DNA of 64,000 nucleotides from Vesta saturnalis. Lineage: Eukaryota > Arthropoda > Insecta > Coleoptera > Lampyridae. The stretch spans positions 577,501 through 641,500 of the forward strand of contig JARFJB010001979.1 in the NCBI GenBank assembly GCA_036346205.1, given 5' to 3'. Below, in pieces: positions 45,520 to 57,654 of this stretch; positions within the stretch are counted from its first letter, which is position 1, and each line of letters begins with the position of its first letter. The notes below the pieces were generated by a model. The model made no database searches. It saw nothing but the letters and a program-made list of their open reading frames with translations, and was not told the DNA's origin. A program made the position numbers and the translations under genes.

Positions 45520-47990
45520 ATGCCGGACGTAAAATCCTGTCCCGTGCGGATACCCGGAAGGGCATCGAAAGTACTCACTTTCTGATCCATTATTGCAACA
45601 TCCGCGGTATCAGGTCTAATCTGAACGGTGTTCACCAACATCTCGAACAATTACAACCTGGCGATTTGTTTTTATCTGACTTAAGTCTCTTCTGAAAGCT
45701 CTGATTCATCCGACTTGCAATTTCCCCAATACAATCTTCACTCTAACTTTCAATACAAAGGATACATATGTGTCTATCTCAAGGACAACATAGCTTGCAA
45801 GAGGATTTCTTGTTCGAAGAATTAAAAATTCGACGTGATCTGGTTTAAACATTCTGTACTAAACTTGTGAAATTCTAGTTCCATTTATAGGTCTCCCAAT
45901 GGCAGTAACTTTCAAGACTTCATGGAGATGTCTTTCATATTTCAAACCCACTAGTTTATGATACTTCAGTACTTTTACCACTAGATCTATCTGACCATTG
46001 CCTAATAGAAATAACTTCTACTGTCCCTAATTCCTCTGTTGTTTGCAACACTGATAGAACCTTGTGGTATTTTAAGTCAGCTAAATGGAGTGATTTACGG
46101 GATTTCTTTGCGGTCTTTCCATGGCGTGAATATTATTTTAAGTCGCCCTCTTCCTCAGACGTTGCTCTTTCAGTATCTGAAGTCATCCCCATGGGCATGG
46201 AGTTATACATTCCCAAAATACAAAATCGTATAGGTCATTCTCGCTCCCAATCCTGGTTCTATAAGGCTTGTGCTGATGCTGTATATTTGAAAAATAAATT
46301 TTATACTAAATGGAAATCTAATAAAACGGTCAAGAGTCATGCGCAATATGTTGGTGCTAGAAATACCTGTAAAAGTGTTATCACTAAAGCTAAAAAGTTG
46401 TTTGAACAACAAAATGCTACATCTTCCTTTGAGCAGTTGTAAATTTTCATCCTTAACTAAAGCCATCAATAAAAACTTTGGTACCCCCCCCCCCCCCGAC
46501 ATCCTTTGACGTATTTGTAGTTGCTGATTCTGTCAACGAAGCCAATCTTTTTGTGGATTTATGTGCATGAAACTACTGTCTTAATGATTCTGGAATAGAT
46601 GTGCCTTTAGTCACCTGTTCCTCATATACTATGCAACCAATTAGTTTTTGGAGCAAGCTCTTAGAATCGATCTTCATTAGGCTTGATCTCAATAAGGCGA
46701 CTTGTCTTAAAGGAATACTACCCTGATCTAGTACCAGTCCTATCTAAGTTCTGTTTGATGTCTTGCCTTCTGGCGAATTTCACTCATCATGGCAAACTAG
46801 CAAACTAATTCCCAAAAAAGGCGATAAGACCGAACCTTACAACTACCGACCAATTGCCATCACTACGATTTTGTCTAAAATCCTGGAAAAGCCACCTATC
46901 AGCCACTGTCTCGTTCCTTGAAACTAACAAACTCCTTAGTGACTGCCAATAGTTTTAGGCAGAATCGTTCAACAGATGGTTTTCCTTCATGTGTGACCCA
47001 AGTTTGGAACAATACATTAGAACATTCCGGTGAAACAGTTGTAGTCGCTTTAGATATCTCAAAAGCATTTCACCAAGTTTGGCACCATTGTTTACTTGCC
47101 AAACTCACCTTGTTTGGGTTAAACGATACGCTTATCAATTGGGTTTCTAGTTTCCTGGGCAAATGACAAATGCGTGTCGTAATTGATGGGTTCTTTTCAA
47201 AAGAAGTTGGCATTAACTCCTTCGTGCCACAGGGATCAGTTATAGCGCGTACACTTTTTTCTGCTATACATAAATGATCATTATTTCTTCAATGACTAAC
47301 CTGGTCAATTGTTTTGCAGACGACAGCACTCTTTATTCTAGTTCATCTCAGCCTACTCCTAATGGTAATACATTTTCTATCTCAAATCGATTGATGATTT
47401 CCTGTTGAAATCATGAATGGCTTCATTACTAAGTTGGGAATAACTGTATCTTCAAATCTGTCATGGGTTTGACTATCTTCTGTCAGCTACTAAAGTAGCT
47501 CCTTGTACAATTCGACCTCATCTAGAATATAATTCTCACCTCTGAATTGGTTCTCCTCAATATGCTCTCGATATCGTTGATCATATTGAAAAAAAGCGAT
47601 TATACTTATAAATGGCGCGTCCTTCACTTCTGACATACAGTCCCTTGAGCATAGAAGAATCGTTTCAGTTCTTTCTTTGTATTATCGGTATTACTATGAC
47701 TATTGCGCTGCCGAATTTCATTCTTTGGTAGCATCTCGAGTCACCTTTGCTAGGAATACTTGGTTTGCTCATTCACATCATCAATATGCAGTACAAATCT
47801 CCACTTGTACCAAACGGGCGCAATCCACGTTCTTCTACACGGCTTCTAAACTCTGGAATGATCTAGTTTCTGTTTTCCTCTCACTTATGGTATAAAAAAT
47901 TTCATACACATCTCTTGGCAATTAATTAGCCCTGTATCCATCATCCTCTAACTGCTGCTGGGTGCTTCAGCTCGGTAGGCCAAACAGCCT
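45520..47990 (+). pseudogene. Non-LTR retrotransposon ORF2, copy D (longest)
   Basis: The + strand copy runs from the start of the endonuclease (HYCNIRGIRSNLNGVHQHLE at 45588) to the C-terminus (ASKLWNDL near 47848). SDHCLIEI survives near 45993. The linker (MGMELYIPKIQNRIGHSRSQ) is in a 126-codon open stretch from 46062. RT pieces are VVVALDISKAFHQVW (47040), a GVPQGS equivalent reading SCATGIS or VPQGSVIARTLF depending on frame, and NCFADDSTLYSS with an intact active-site box (about 47315). The C-terminal SHHQYAVQIS stretch matches copy B. Numerous frameshifts and deletions occur (for example parts of the endonuclease at 45700-46000). A short A-run follows at 48011. Confidence 0.88.
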
Positions 47991-48229
47991 GTTTGGGACG
48001 CCAATTATTTAAAAAAAACAAATAACAATAGCCTTGAATTTATCATTACTCTTTCGCGTTTAAAATTTAATAAATAACATTAAATTTTTAATATTAAATT
48101 GATATAAGTGTAGCAACAAAACTTACACGAAGATGAAGAGGAAATTGAGCATGCTTCTCATGTTTCGGCGGCTGTGGCGGAAAATATTATTAAGTTTACG
48201 GCAAATTGCAAACGTTGTCGAGTAGAATC

Positions 48230-48745
48230 ATAATCAAGTATTAACGATTTTAAACAACCACAAGTTTGGCTCATATGAGTACTAGTTTCACCAAGAGTTG
48301 CGAGATGGTGATTTGGACAAGATGGGAAAATACAACGAAGACATAGCATTTTTACAAAAGATTCGGTTTACAGATGATGCCAACGTACAAAATTGTAGAA
48401 TGTGGGGCACTAGAGAATGTACATAACCTTCTACAAACCAGAATACCATACCAACAAAAAGTTAATGTCTAGACCGTTTTTTTTTATCAAAATTTAAGAG
48501 GAGAACGGTTCTTACAGCTCCTGCAAAAAGAAATATGTCCAGCAGTGGCTGAAATTGCTAGAGACGACCAAGAGATTTCGTTCCAGATGGATGGTGATCC
48601 TGTACACAACATGTGTGATGTACATCAGTTTTTAAATGACAATTTGTCTGAAAAGGTGATTGGTAAATATTACGTAATACATTGGGCCGTTAGGTACCTT
48701 GATCTTTCTTCCAATGATTTTTTCTGTCGGGCCATTTAAAATCGA
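48230..48745 (+). pseudogene. Tc1/mariner-type transposase fragment
   Basis: In shifting frames: VLTILNNHKFGSYEY-like HTH end, then FHQELRDGDLDKMGKYNEDI, then KIRFTDDANVQNCRMWGT with the first Asp pair. A 64-codon open stretch from 48545 then gives FQMDGDPVHNMCDVHQFLND with the second Asp and YLDLSSNDFF at the third position. The motif Q-M-D-G-D-P-V-H departs from the usual DGAPAH. It is distinct from the other transposases in this window. Confidence 0.75.
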
Positions 48746-49503
48746 TCATTTATTTTGTTCACTCATTTGGAACCCTTGAAAAATCGGATTTAAAGTGAAT
48801 TTGGTAAAATATCTCAATAAATCGCAAATGTTAGACATCAGTTTTAGGATTATATTGTTTTAACAGTTCATGGTGGTTTGTTTGAACATTAGTGGTGATT
48901 AATTTACGTTTTATTTATTTCGATATGTGTTAGTTTTGGAGTTTTTGTTATTGAAATAATTAAGGTTATATCTATTATGCTATTTATGGTTTGTTTGTTA
49001 ATCATGTTTAATAACAAATGCGCAACATAAATGATATTGCTCTTACTGTTTGATTTTATACTGCTTGAATTAAATGGTACACAAGGGTACATATGGATAC
49101 ATAATTTTATTCTCTACGAAAAGTCTAAATAGACTTTTCCTCTAAAATAAGTTGGGAGAAACCAATAATTGCACATTTAGAATTTTGTAATGAGATCCGT
49201 TTATTTATGGACAGTAGCCCAATCATGTTTTTTGTAACCCTTCGAATTGATGAGGTTGTTTCCACATATGATATTGTCTCCACTGTAAAATGTGGCCATG
49301 GTGGAGATTAGAAAAGAAGTAGTAGCAAGACGTACCTAGAAAAATTTATTTTGATTATTTTCCTTGTTTTATATTAACGAATGAAATGTCAAATTTAATT
49401 TACACCGGAAATAATCTTCCTAAGTATAACACGACCTTGATAAAGACTGCTATTTTTGTTGTTGCCAAATTTCTCTTATATTTTACAATTTGATTCAACA
49501 TAG
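48746..49503. other. Intronic, no gene recognised
   Basis: AT-rich, with only short unsupported open frames. Confidence 0.45.
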
Positions 49504-49571
49504 GTTTGGCATTAATAATCTTAAAGCCGTCATGAAATGCTCTCTGGCTTTAATCAGATTATTAATGCCAA
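49504..49571. repeat. Hairpin, 17-bp perfect outer stem
   Basis: TTTGGCATTAATAATCT at the left and its exact inverse complement AGATTATTAATGCCAAA at the right, with an inner pair TAAAGCC/GGCTTTA. About 100 bp further on is the second hairpin (49675-49750). Confidence 0.85.
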
Positions 49572-49674
49572 AATTACATTTCATCAAATTGATACTCAAA
49601 TATTCCTGAAATTTAGATACAACAAAAATAGCCGACTGTTTCTCAAGCTCTTGTTATATTACCTAAATTTCTTG

Positions 49675-49750
49675 TCGTTCACGAATGTTTTGAAAAAATT
49701 ATCCCTCGTCTTCGAATCGAGGTAATTTTCAAAACATTCGTGATTCGAAC
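49675..49750. repeat. Dispersed hairpin repeat, copy 2
   Basis: Relative of 19506-19576, with TTCACGAATGTTTTGAAAAA and its partner TTTTCAAAACATTCGTGA around CCTCGTCTTCGAATCGAGG. It lies about 115 bp before the last host exon. Confidence 0.75.
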
Positions 49751-49865
49751 AAATTTACGGTAATAATCCAAGCACTAGAGAGATTACAAATGAAAATTTG
49801 ATGTTTTTAATTTTTATATGTTTCTGTAAATTTTACTGTAATATTCATGTCTATCTTTTTTTCAG

Positions 49866-49931
49866 ACAAAAGACTGGATCAATCATCAGAACATGTGCAT
49901 TTCAGCTAGAGAGGAGAAAACACCTAAATAA
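49866..49931 (+). CDS. Host gene, last exon (end of MYND finger, stop)
   Basis: After acceptor TCTTTTTTTCAG the frame reads TKDWINHQNMCISAREEKTP, then K and stop (TAA at 49929-49931). It supplies the W-x2-H-x3-C end of the MYND finger, so the joined domain has the pattern C-x-C...C-x-C...YC...CQTKDW..H...C. The phase (0) matches the preceding donor. The protein ends only 11 residues after the last Cys, so the MYND finger is C-terminal. Confidence 0.88.
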   Translation, partial: TKDWINHQNMCISAREEKTPK

Positions 49932-50690
49932 TGTAGTTAATTTATTAATTAGTGCATTTTCCATACGTATATTAATAGCACAAACACAAGTTTTATTTTA
50001 TTGCTTTTATAAAATGACAAAAGTGCTATAAACTTATAGTTGAATTGTACCTTATGTATTTTAGTGTTTTTAGTTGTGCCATATAGGTTAAGTGATGGTG
50101 ATAATAGATTAAGAATAATCCTTCAAAAACAAAAATATTGTTTTATTGTTTTTGTTAATATAAATAACACTCTATTTTTGTTAGCAAGAGTTACTATTGC
50201 ATAGTAATGCGAATTTCTTTTTAGTAAATTTTGTTTTTTGTATGGTTAATGACACATTGTTAAATATTACTATTAAATGCTTACGAACATATTTTTTAAC
50301 ATTTGTCATATTCCATTAATGCAGTATTTATTTATATTTTTGTATTTTTTCATTAAATTACTTTCTCAATTAAGTTGTAAGCACAAAATTGGTAACTTTA
50401 AGTCTAAAAGTGTTTTGCAGCTTTACTCACATGAACACTTGATGATATGTGTGCAATATTTATTTTGTAATCACATTTAAATGTCTTCTACTTATTGCAT
50501 GGCCAAATACAGGTTTGATTATCAGGTTTATGAGAATGCCTTTTCTGTTTAGAAAACAACGTACATTGTTCATGGTTGTTATATTCATAGGTAGAATTTT
50601 ACCAGTGTTTATTAAAATGCTGTATGTTAAAGACTGTTATTATTAAGATGTATTGAAATTAAGTTCAATAAATTATTTTGAATTCATGAG
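49932..50690 (+). other. Host gene 3' UTR with polyadenylation signal
   Basis: AT-rich DNA free of transposon motifs follows the stop. AATAAA at 50667-50672 is a good polyadenylation signal and would give a 3' UTR of about 750 nt. Earlier A/T-rich hexamers exist, so shorter forms are possible. Confidence 0.55.
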
Positions 50691-50744
50691 CGTGAAAATT
50701 TCACTGAAATATGCTTTCAAGGGGAGGGCCTCAGCCATTAAACA

Positions 50745-50960
50745 CTAAATTATTCTGCAATTAAGATAGTAGCAGTTAGTAGATCTGTCATTGAACTTTT
50801 TAATTATTCGACAGGGTCTCTTTTAATTATTCAGCGGGTCTCCGTCATTAAACTTTTAATTATTCTGCAGTTTAGATATGAGCGTTTAGTGGCTCTCCTT
50901 AATTACTCTGCAATAGTATATGATCCGGCAGGAGCTCCCTATTTTTTAATTATTCAGCAA
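50745..50960. repeat. Cluster of TTTTAATTATTC.GC.G motifs
   Basis: About six copies of a 14-17 bp motif (TTTTAATTATTCAGCGGG, TTTTAATTATTCTGCAG and relatives) at irregular spacing of about 30-50 bp. Several are followed by a TCTC or GGTCTC block. They lie immediately downstream of the host polyadenylation signal. Confidence 0.7.
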
Positions 50961-51362
50961 CTAGTACAGGATAATTTATATTTCAATTATATGCATTTCT
51001 TTTAACCCTAGGATACTTAACCAATAATCGGCATTTACATAATTCGGGAAGCAAAGTTATTAAAGTAAAATTTCATTTATTTATACATATACATTACAAA
51101 AGTGACATTAAATATGAAAGTGAACTTTATTGTTTAAAATTTTTACGGCATTAGAGAAGCATTAGTGCACATTCTAATATTATGCTCATTACTAAAGCTC
51201 GGATTTATAGGCAGAGAAATAATACCACAAAGGCGCCTATAAAGGCAAGAAATTTGGCTTAAAAAGGCAAGGATTAAGGCAAATTTTTACAAAACTACAA
51301 GATTTATTTACATAAGCTTAATACGTTATAAAATACCATTTTTAAAATATAGTTAAAAAAAA

Positions 51363-51728
51363 TTAGTTATTGTAACCTATCACTAAATGTTTTTCTAAAT
51401 TAGGCATTATAAAAGAGTGTCTTTTGTCACTTAGTATATTTTTGTATGCAGAAAAACTACGCCCGACGTCAACAGAAGTAATAGGCGCATACTTTAAGGC
51501 AAATATTATTTGTGGATTAAGCTCTAATTCATTTGAAAAAGTACCATTTAAACTGTTTGATACATTGCACAAAATTTTAAATCCTTCATTTTTTCGTAAA
51601 ACATTTAGTTTCTTTGAAATGATTTGACCAATTGGATCTTTAAGTTTTTTAATATTTATCTTTAAGGCTCTACAGTACATCTGACAGAATTTTATTTTGC
51701 GCCTACCTTTATGCAAAAAATCGTACAC
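51363..51728 (-). pseudogene. hAT-type transposase C-terminal fragment
   Basis: An intact 121-codon frame ends with FALKYAPITSVDVGRSFSAY, then KNILSDKRHSFIMPNLEKHL and VIGYNN. This is the hAT dimerisation region as found in CGGBP1/BED-type insect proteins (the family has VERSFS; here Glu is Gly). It starts in the middle of the domain and upstream sequence is not recognisable, so it is a truncated remnant. The flank on the other side (51200-51310) is rich in AAGGC, a feature often seen at ends of such elements. Confidence 0.7.
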
Positions 51729-52978
51729 TGCTCAAGTAGATTTTTGTTTACCTTACGTCTAGGGTATGAATAGTTTTTTTAGGACAAGTAAATCGAATTA
51801 TGCCCTAACTAAACAAGTATAGAAAAATATTGTTCTAGTAACAAGTTGTAGACAAACGTAAATTTGCAAATGTATAAATTTATATCCGTATCAAATGTGT
51901 GACTTTCAAGTTTTCATGGAATAGCACAAATACTGCTTGAAATCCATTAATTAAATCTAATAAGTTTGATACCGCTGTATTGTCATGTATGTACCTACCG
52001 AAAAAATTTATAGGTATCACAAAAATTCGAAAATTTTCCGTAAATCTTTGAACGACTTCTGTCATCTTCACCTACATACCTTTCGACTATTATTGTTTGT
52101 ATACTAGTACATCCTGTCTTATGCTAATAACAATAAGATTTGAACAAGTTTACCTGTTATGAATCATAAAACCTGTTCGTTAGGTAAACAACTCATTCTG
52201 GATTGCTAATAAACAATAAGTATATATAAATACAAACCCCTTGACACACTATTCTGCATAGTTTAGTCAGTGTCAATCTTTAGTGTTTTGTGCTAAACAT
52301 ATTACAGTTCATTTTGTAATTTTTTTCACTTCATATGATTAGAAAATGGGTCTACATAGCCAAAAAAATTTAACTTCTTCCCCGTAGAAAAACAAAAAGA
52401 AGTTTTTGAAACAAATTAGTCGATCTCGATTTATAAGGTAAGCATGTATTAATTTAACAAGTTTGAAAAAATTAAAGCAATATAGTAATCGATTTTCATT
52501 TTTCATATTGCTCTGGTATGACTAATGAGGCTTATACAGGGTGTATTAATAAAATTCTCAGGTAGGATATTTTGAAACTCATAAAATATCTACACTTTTA
52601 GCCGTTTTCAAATATACAGTGCATCCATAAAGTAACGCATAAATTCATTATTAGCTAAATAAACAATAATATTAGAAATTCCCGAAACAGGTTGATTTTT
52701 GATTTTAATTCACTGTTTTTTTAAATTACAATCTAATATACAGGGTGAACCACCTTTTAAATTGAACACCCCATTTTTTTTTCAATTTCCGGATTTCCCT
52801 TACTGAGCCGATTTAAAAAATGTATCACACGTTGCTTCAGATTGGTACAGGGTGGGAAAAAATACAATGATTTAATCATAAGAAGTTTCTAATTTTATTA
52901 CCTAATATCGCTACATTTTCTGTGGATTTCATCATATTAATAATTATCCTCTTCCCCTTTTTTTTAGCAATTCTTCTC
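51729..52978. other. Noncoding, with several Tc1/mariner end motifs
   Basis: TACAGGGTG occurs at about 52535, 52738 and 52846, all in the same orientation. No transposase is recognisable. The rest is AT-rich without other features. Confidence 0.5.
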
Positions 52979-53938
52979 GCCATCACAAGAGTTTCCAAGA
53001 AAACATTACATCCAATGTTGATTTGGAAGAATTTCCCGATTTAGAAATTGATGCAACAAACAGTATGGTCGAAAAAAATGAAATGGACGAAAATATCATC
53101 GGCCGGCGTGTTGTTGATTTGGTTGCACTTTTGAAATCCTTGAAATCTCTGAAACATGATGGATTTGGCTGCAGTTTCTTCAATATGCGTTTAATTTCTG
53201 AAAAAAGACTAGGCTTGGAAAGTTTATTAACCTTTCAGTGTGAAGCATGCAATAAAAGAGAAGTAGTTTCTACAGAAGGCGAATTGAAAGGCATTAATAA
53301 ATCTGCTGTCTGTGGTGCAATTTCTATTGGAATTGGCCACACTGAAACAAGCGAGTTATTGTCCTGATTGAATGTACCTTGTATGTCATCAAAAACGTTT
53401 CTAAAATATCATTCTGAAGCAGAGGAAACCATGCACCAAGTTAATTTAAATGATATGTTAGCTGCAGAAGAATCGCGTGTGGCAATCGAAGCGGGTGATA
53501 TCGATACATATGGTGTTCCTTATACAACCGTAATTGTCGATGGAGCATTGTCGAAGAGATCCTACCGAACAAATTATAACGCGTTGTCTGGTGTGGCAAG
53601 TTTTAGAACTAAAAAGGTTCTGTACATGGGGTAAAAACAAATACTGTAGGTTCTGTGAAAAATATAAGGTTAGTGACATATTACCGGAACATAAATGCTA
53701 CAAGAACTGGACCGGCACTTCTACAACTATGGAACCAGCTATTATTTTAGATGGTTTTAGGTGCTCAATGAAGATGTATAATTTACGATACAAATACTTA
53801 ATAGGAGATGGTGATAGCAGCGTCTATAACAAAATATTGGAAAGTAAACCTTATGGACCAAACTATTACCAAAGAGTAATAGAATGTAAAGAGATGCGGC
53901 GTAATGCTTTAAAAGGTATACAATCTGATTTCAAGTAA
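52979..53938 (+). pseudogene. Mutator-like transposase, N-terminal half
   Basis: The frame begins after a possible acceptor (TTTTTTTTAG at 52969). It reads VDLEEFPDLEI, IIGRRVVDLVALLKSLKSL, GLESLLTFQCEACNK, then an in-frame stop at 53365-53367. NVPCMSSKTFLKYHSEAEE, TVIVDGALSKRSYRTNYNAL and SGVASFRTKKVLYMG follow. After a one-base shift near 53632 come KNKYCRFCEKYK, EHKCYKNWTGTSTTMEP, LIGDGDSSVYNKI and NYYQRVIECK. These are the landmarks of the insect Mutator-like transposase domain (PF20700 type). Asp residues in VDGA and GDGDSS are kept. A GTAAGT follows at 53935. The matching second half is at 57942-58624. Confidence 0.85.
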
Positions 53939-54608
53939 GTTGGGTTGCATATCTATTTTTGTGGAATATTTGAACACAACACTTTAAAGTGCTCGAGGTC
54001 AACGAAATCTACTTGTAAACATGTCATTAAAAATGTTAATCTTTTGCGGTGTTGCCAGAAATTCCTACCTACTTGTAAACTTTTACCAAAGAACAAATTT
54101 TATTACTGCTCTTTACCTTAAATATTTCTATAGCACTGCAACCCCTGAAAATTCGTCTAAAGGGCGAGATTTGAGATTAGTATAAAAAATAGGCAATTTC
54201 ATTTAGAAATACGTATTTAATACCAAACATAATTTAGAATTGCGTAAACTTGCAATGCTGAGAAGAACAAAAGCACAGCTTAAATTTGAAAAGAACACTA
54301 AAATTAATAAACAATTTTTTTATTGAAATTTTAGAAATTTGTTGTTACAAATATAAGTTCAATTATAATGAATGCTATGAATTAATAAAAATATTATTTA
54401 TTAAATTTTGTTCTTCGAAAATTAAAATTACAATAACATAATGAAATAAATTTTTATTAATTTCCTAAATGTTTAACAGTAACTGTTTTCTGAAAGGATT
54501 ATGACAATTTTCATTTCCTCTCTTTCTAACAGTTTAGCATTTGTGTGTCCCGCGAGCGATCATTTTCTATCAAGCGTTAGCTAACCTAGTCTTGAATGGT
54601 GTATACAT
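53939..54608. other. No gene; probable 3' flank of the P-like element
   Basis: AT-rich DNA between the Mutator-like half gene and the stop of the minus-strand P-like gene. I looked for the missing 3' half of tRNA-Phe here and did not find it. P-element terminal repeats were not resolved. Confidence 0.4.
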
Positions 54609-56845
54609 TTAAACATTATTTAGGTGTTGTAGTTTGCTGTTACGTGTGTGTTTCGTTGTCCTTAAATCGTGTGATATCCATTTAAGGGACTTGTGTAGTT
54701 TACATTTAATTAAATGTTCGATTAAATATAATTTATGTTGGTAACACTCGTCTTTTTCATGTAACCAAGCCGGTAATAACCTACTTATTTTACGAACACT
54801 AGTATCAACAAACGTTTTTTTAAAACCTTTGCAGGATGGTTTATTTTTGAAATAAAGTTCAAAGTTCTCAAGCAATATTGTTACTACTTTTATCACTACA
54901 CTAGATGGCCTTTTTAAATGTGAAATGCATTCTCCAGCACTGAAATCCTTTTGGACTATAAGAAGTTCACTTGGATTTAAATTAGCGTCGCTGCACATAC
55001 TAGCACAATTCTCACACGTGAAACGCTTCAGTGTTTTATAAACCACATAGCCAGCAAAGTATACAACAGCACAAGTTTCTAAGTTTGCATTTGTGTAGTT
55101 TTCAATTACTACTGTTTCAGCGTCAGATTCATTTTCATCATTATCCGTATTACAGTCCTCAGTTACGTCTTTATTAACGAAATCTTGGTCGGAATTTTTC
55201 CCTAAACATCCATCTACATCCACTAAGTTCACCACACTATCCTCATCAATTTCGCAATTAGAATTTTCAGTGGGATGTTGTAATTTGACAAGCATATTGA
55301 ACTGTAGGGCTTGACGAAATGCTTTAGCCGTAGGGTTGGAAGAATGACCTCTGTAACGCAGCACTGCAAACAGATTTTCCAGTGGATCCTGATTCAAACG
55401 ACTGGTCAATAAAAATTGATACCCTTCTTGTTTCAAGTCGTCCCACAGTTGTAGAATGGAAATAATCGTTAAGATTAGCCTTTGCCTTTGATCATTAGTC
55501 ATAGTTTTCACCTTAACGGCCAGCTTTGTAAAAGCTCAGTGTTGGTCCCTGTGTTTAATTGGTCTAACCGCAACCAAGAAACTATCGTAGATTTTGATGG
55601 AAGTGCAAATTGTAATTTCTGTCTCATAAAGAGATATAATGCTGGAGATTTATGGTACATATTCAAAGCAGGTTCCTTTTCTTCATATGTCCAAGGTTGG
55701 TTTTTTTTATGGAAAAGTTGCATATTAACAAAAACTCGAACACTTTTTGATTTTAGGTTAAGCACACTTAGAGGACTTTCTTTTGTCGTAAATCTTTTTT
55801 GCAGCCGATGAATACTTGAATTTTTTGCAACTACCTTTTTACGTAATTTTGCAATTTTGTGATGTAATACAGTTGAATTTGATCGTTTTCTACGTTTGGT
55901 GGGTGATGGCATTTCGATCCAAGCCTGCGGATAACATCATTTGTAAAACAGTCAACAAATAATATATAAAAATTGTGCCTATTGCACATGTTTCAGAAAA
56001 GTTGCCATGAAATGTTTCTCTTTCATGTCAACGTGGAAGTTAAAATATTGAATTTTGTGTTTTTTATTTTTACATTTAGTTTATTTCATTACTAAAGAGG
56101 TTTTTAACATCTTGGCCATGTAAAATTTATGCAAATGTCTTATTGACAAGTTGGAAATAAAACGAAATATAAACGTCACTTTTGACTTTTCGTTTATTTA
56201 GTAGAAGTTAAATAATTTCAATTGTGGTAAATCTAATACAATCGAGCAAAAAAGAGTATGAGCATCACGAACATTTAAGGGTTGTACCGGCCTCCGGCCA
56301 AATCAGAGGCTTCGCTATAGCCGTCGTCACTTACTTGATACTCAATATACCAAATTTATGTTTAATTAACTTACCTTCACTAAAGAAGAATCTTGTGAAA
56401 TGTTAGTTTCTGCAACCAAAGAAACATTGCCATCAAGTACACTTGGAGATGATTGAGTAACTATTTTGTCTGAATAAAACGGCGATTTACCGTAAACTTT
56501 TGGAGCATTTTCTCGTTTTAACGTTAATTTTGTAGGTGATATGGGCAAGCTTTGTTCTGGAATGACGATTTCGCTAATTTCGCCGATTTTGTAATTTAAC
56601 GGGACAGCACTATGAATAAGTCTATTTTTTAGAGGATTCATAAATTGATCGTCGCTAAAATGCATGGCACACACTTTTTTTTCACGTAATTGGTCCTCAG
56701 ATACAGAAAAAAGATTAGAATTTCCACAATTCGCTAACCATATATTCCGCCTAAACTTTTCTGTTGGAAAACGAAAGAAACTTAAGTCGTTGTGGGTTTT
56801 GCGAGTTCGCTCGCAGTTAATGTACACGCACGAGTTAGAAGCCAT
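54609..56845 (-). pseudogene. P-element-like transposase with THAP domain, left copy (core deleted)
   Basis: Exon 1 (56845-56375) is a THAP zinc finger: Met-Ala-Ser-Asn, CVYINCERTRKTHNDLSFFR, FRRNIWLANCGN, then VCAMHFSDDQF (C2CH). It ends at a GTAAGT donor. After a TATCCGCAG acceptor, exon 2 (55924-54609) continues in phase with a basic/coiled-coil segment (PSPTKRRKRSNSTVLHHKIA), the P-element HTH (PWTYEEKEPALNMYHKSPAL), then, after a one-base loss near 55523, directly TMTNDQRQRL and the RNase H C-terminal part (SRLNQDPLENLFAVLRYRGH, VYFAGYVVYKTLKRF, CENC). The central catalytic RNase H core of several hundred residues is absent, so this is an internally deleted element. The frameshift is unique to this arm. 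Confidence 0.88.
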
Positions 56846-56883
56846 ACTTTAGTCTAACGCTCTCTCAACTGAGCTATTTCGGC
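56846..56883 (-). other. 5' half of tRNA-Phe, abutting the THAP start codon (left)
   Basis: Thirty-eight bases beginning GCCGAAATAGCTCAGTTGAG match the 5' half of eukaryotic tRNA-Phe(GAA) (acceptor 5' strand, D-arm, anticodon stem and loop) at 35 of 38 positions by my alignment. The last base lies directly before the ATG. The 3' half (T-arm) is not present, so it is not a tRNA gene. Box A is kept and box B missing. It occurs identically in the right arm. Confidence 0.85.
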
Positions 56884-57654
56884 TACATACATGTATTTCA
56901 AAAGAATCAATTAAAGCACACAATTTATTTTACTACGGAATGAAAATGAATATTTTCGTAAAAGACGGAAAGATAGCAAAATGCAGCAAGTCATAACTGA
57001 AGAACAATTGAACCTATTTTATGACCTTGCCGCAATACCTGTACGACATCCTGTTCTTTTGTTTTGCGTAGCAGGTATAGAAAGAAGGGTGAGCTTCGCT
57101 TGAGATAAAGTGGCAAGTCGAATTAAACAAAAACATTTTATAGTGATTTTTAAAATATTACAATGAAAACATTTTCTTATGAATATTTATAACCTACTTA
57201 CTTGCAGTTTTAATATTTTTGAAACGTTATTTAAATATCTATTTCTTTGCTGATTGGGAAGTAGCTAATATGCCACCCGTTTGTTAAAATTCTAATATAT
57301 AATCAAAGAGTATACTCTTTGATATAATAATTATTGAATGATTTTCCTTTCGACAGCAAACACTTAATTAATTTTAAGTCGGTACCCCAATAATGGTAAA
57401 TTTGACATGTTAGCTATTATTTTTTATTAATTTTCCATACTTCAAACACAAATAAAGAATAATTAAATTGATCCATTTTGATCATCAATTTATTTATTTA
57501 TTTAAGATAAAGGCATAGGTCCGAAACAATTATAGTTATTTAAACAAATTTGTTGTAGCAGACTTTGGGTATTTTTATTTTTATTAAATGTTGAGAAATA
57601 ATTTTAACATTACTATGCTTATACTTTCTTAATTACGAACTTTTTCCAACTAAA

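Noticed and set aside
49798..50031. 77-codon open frame over the last host exon
   Set aside because: It uses a different frame from the MYND exon, whose zinc-binding residues and splice phase fix the reading frame.
56366..56845. Domesticated host THAP gene
   Set aside because: It is linked by a phased intron to a P-element-type transposase remnant, duplicated with it, and frameshifted in one arm.
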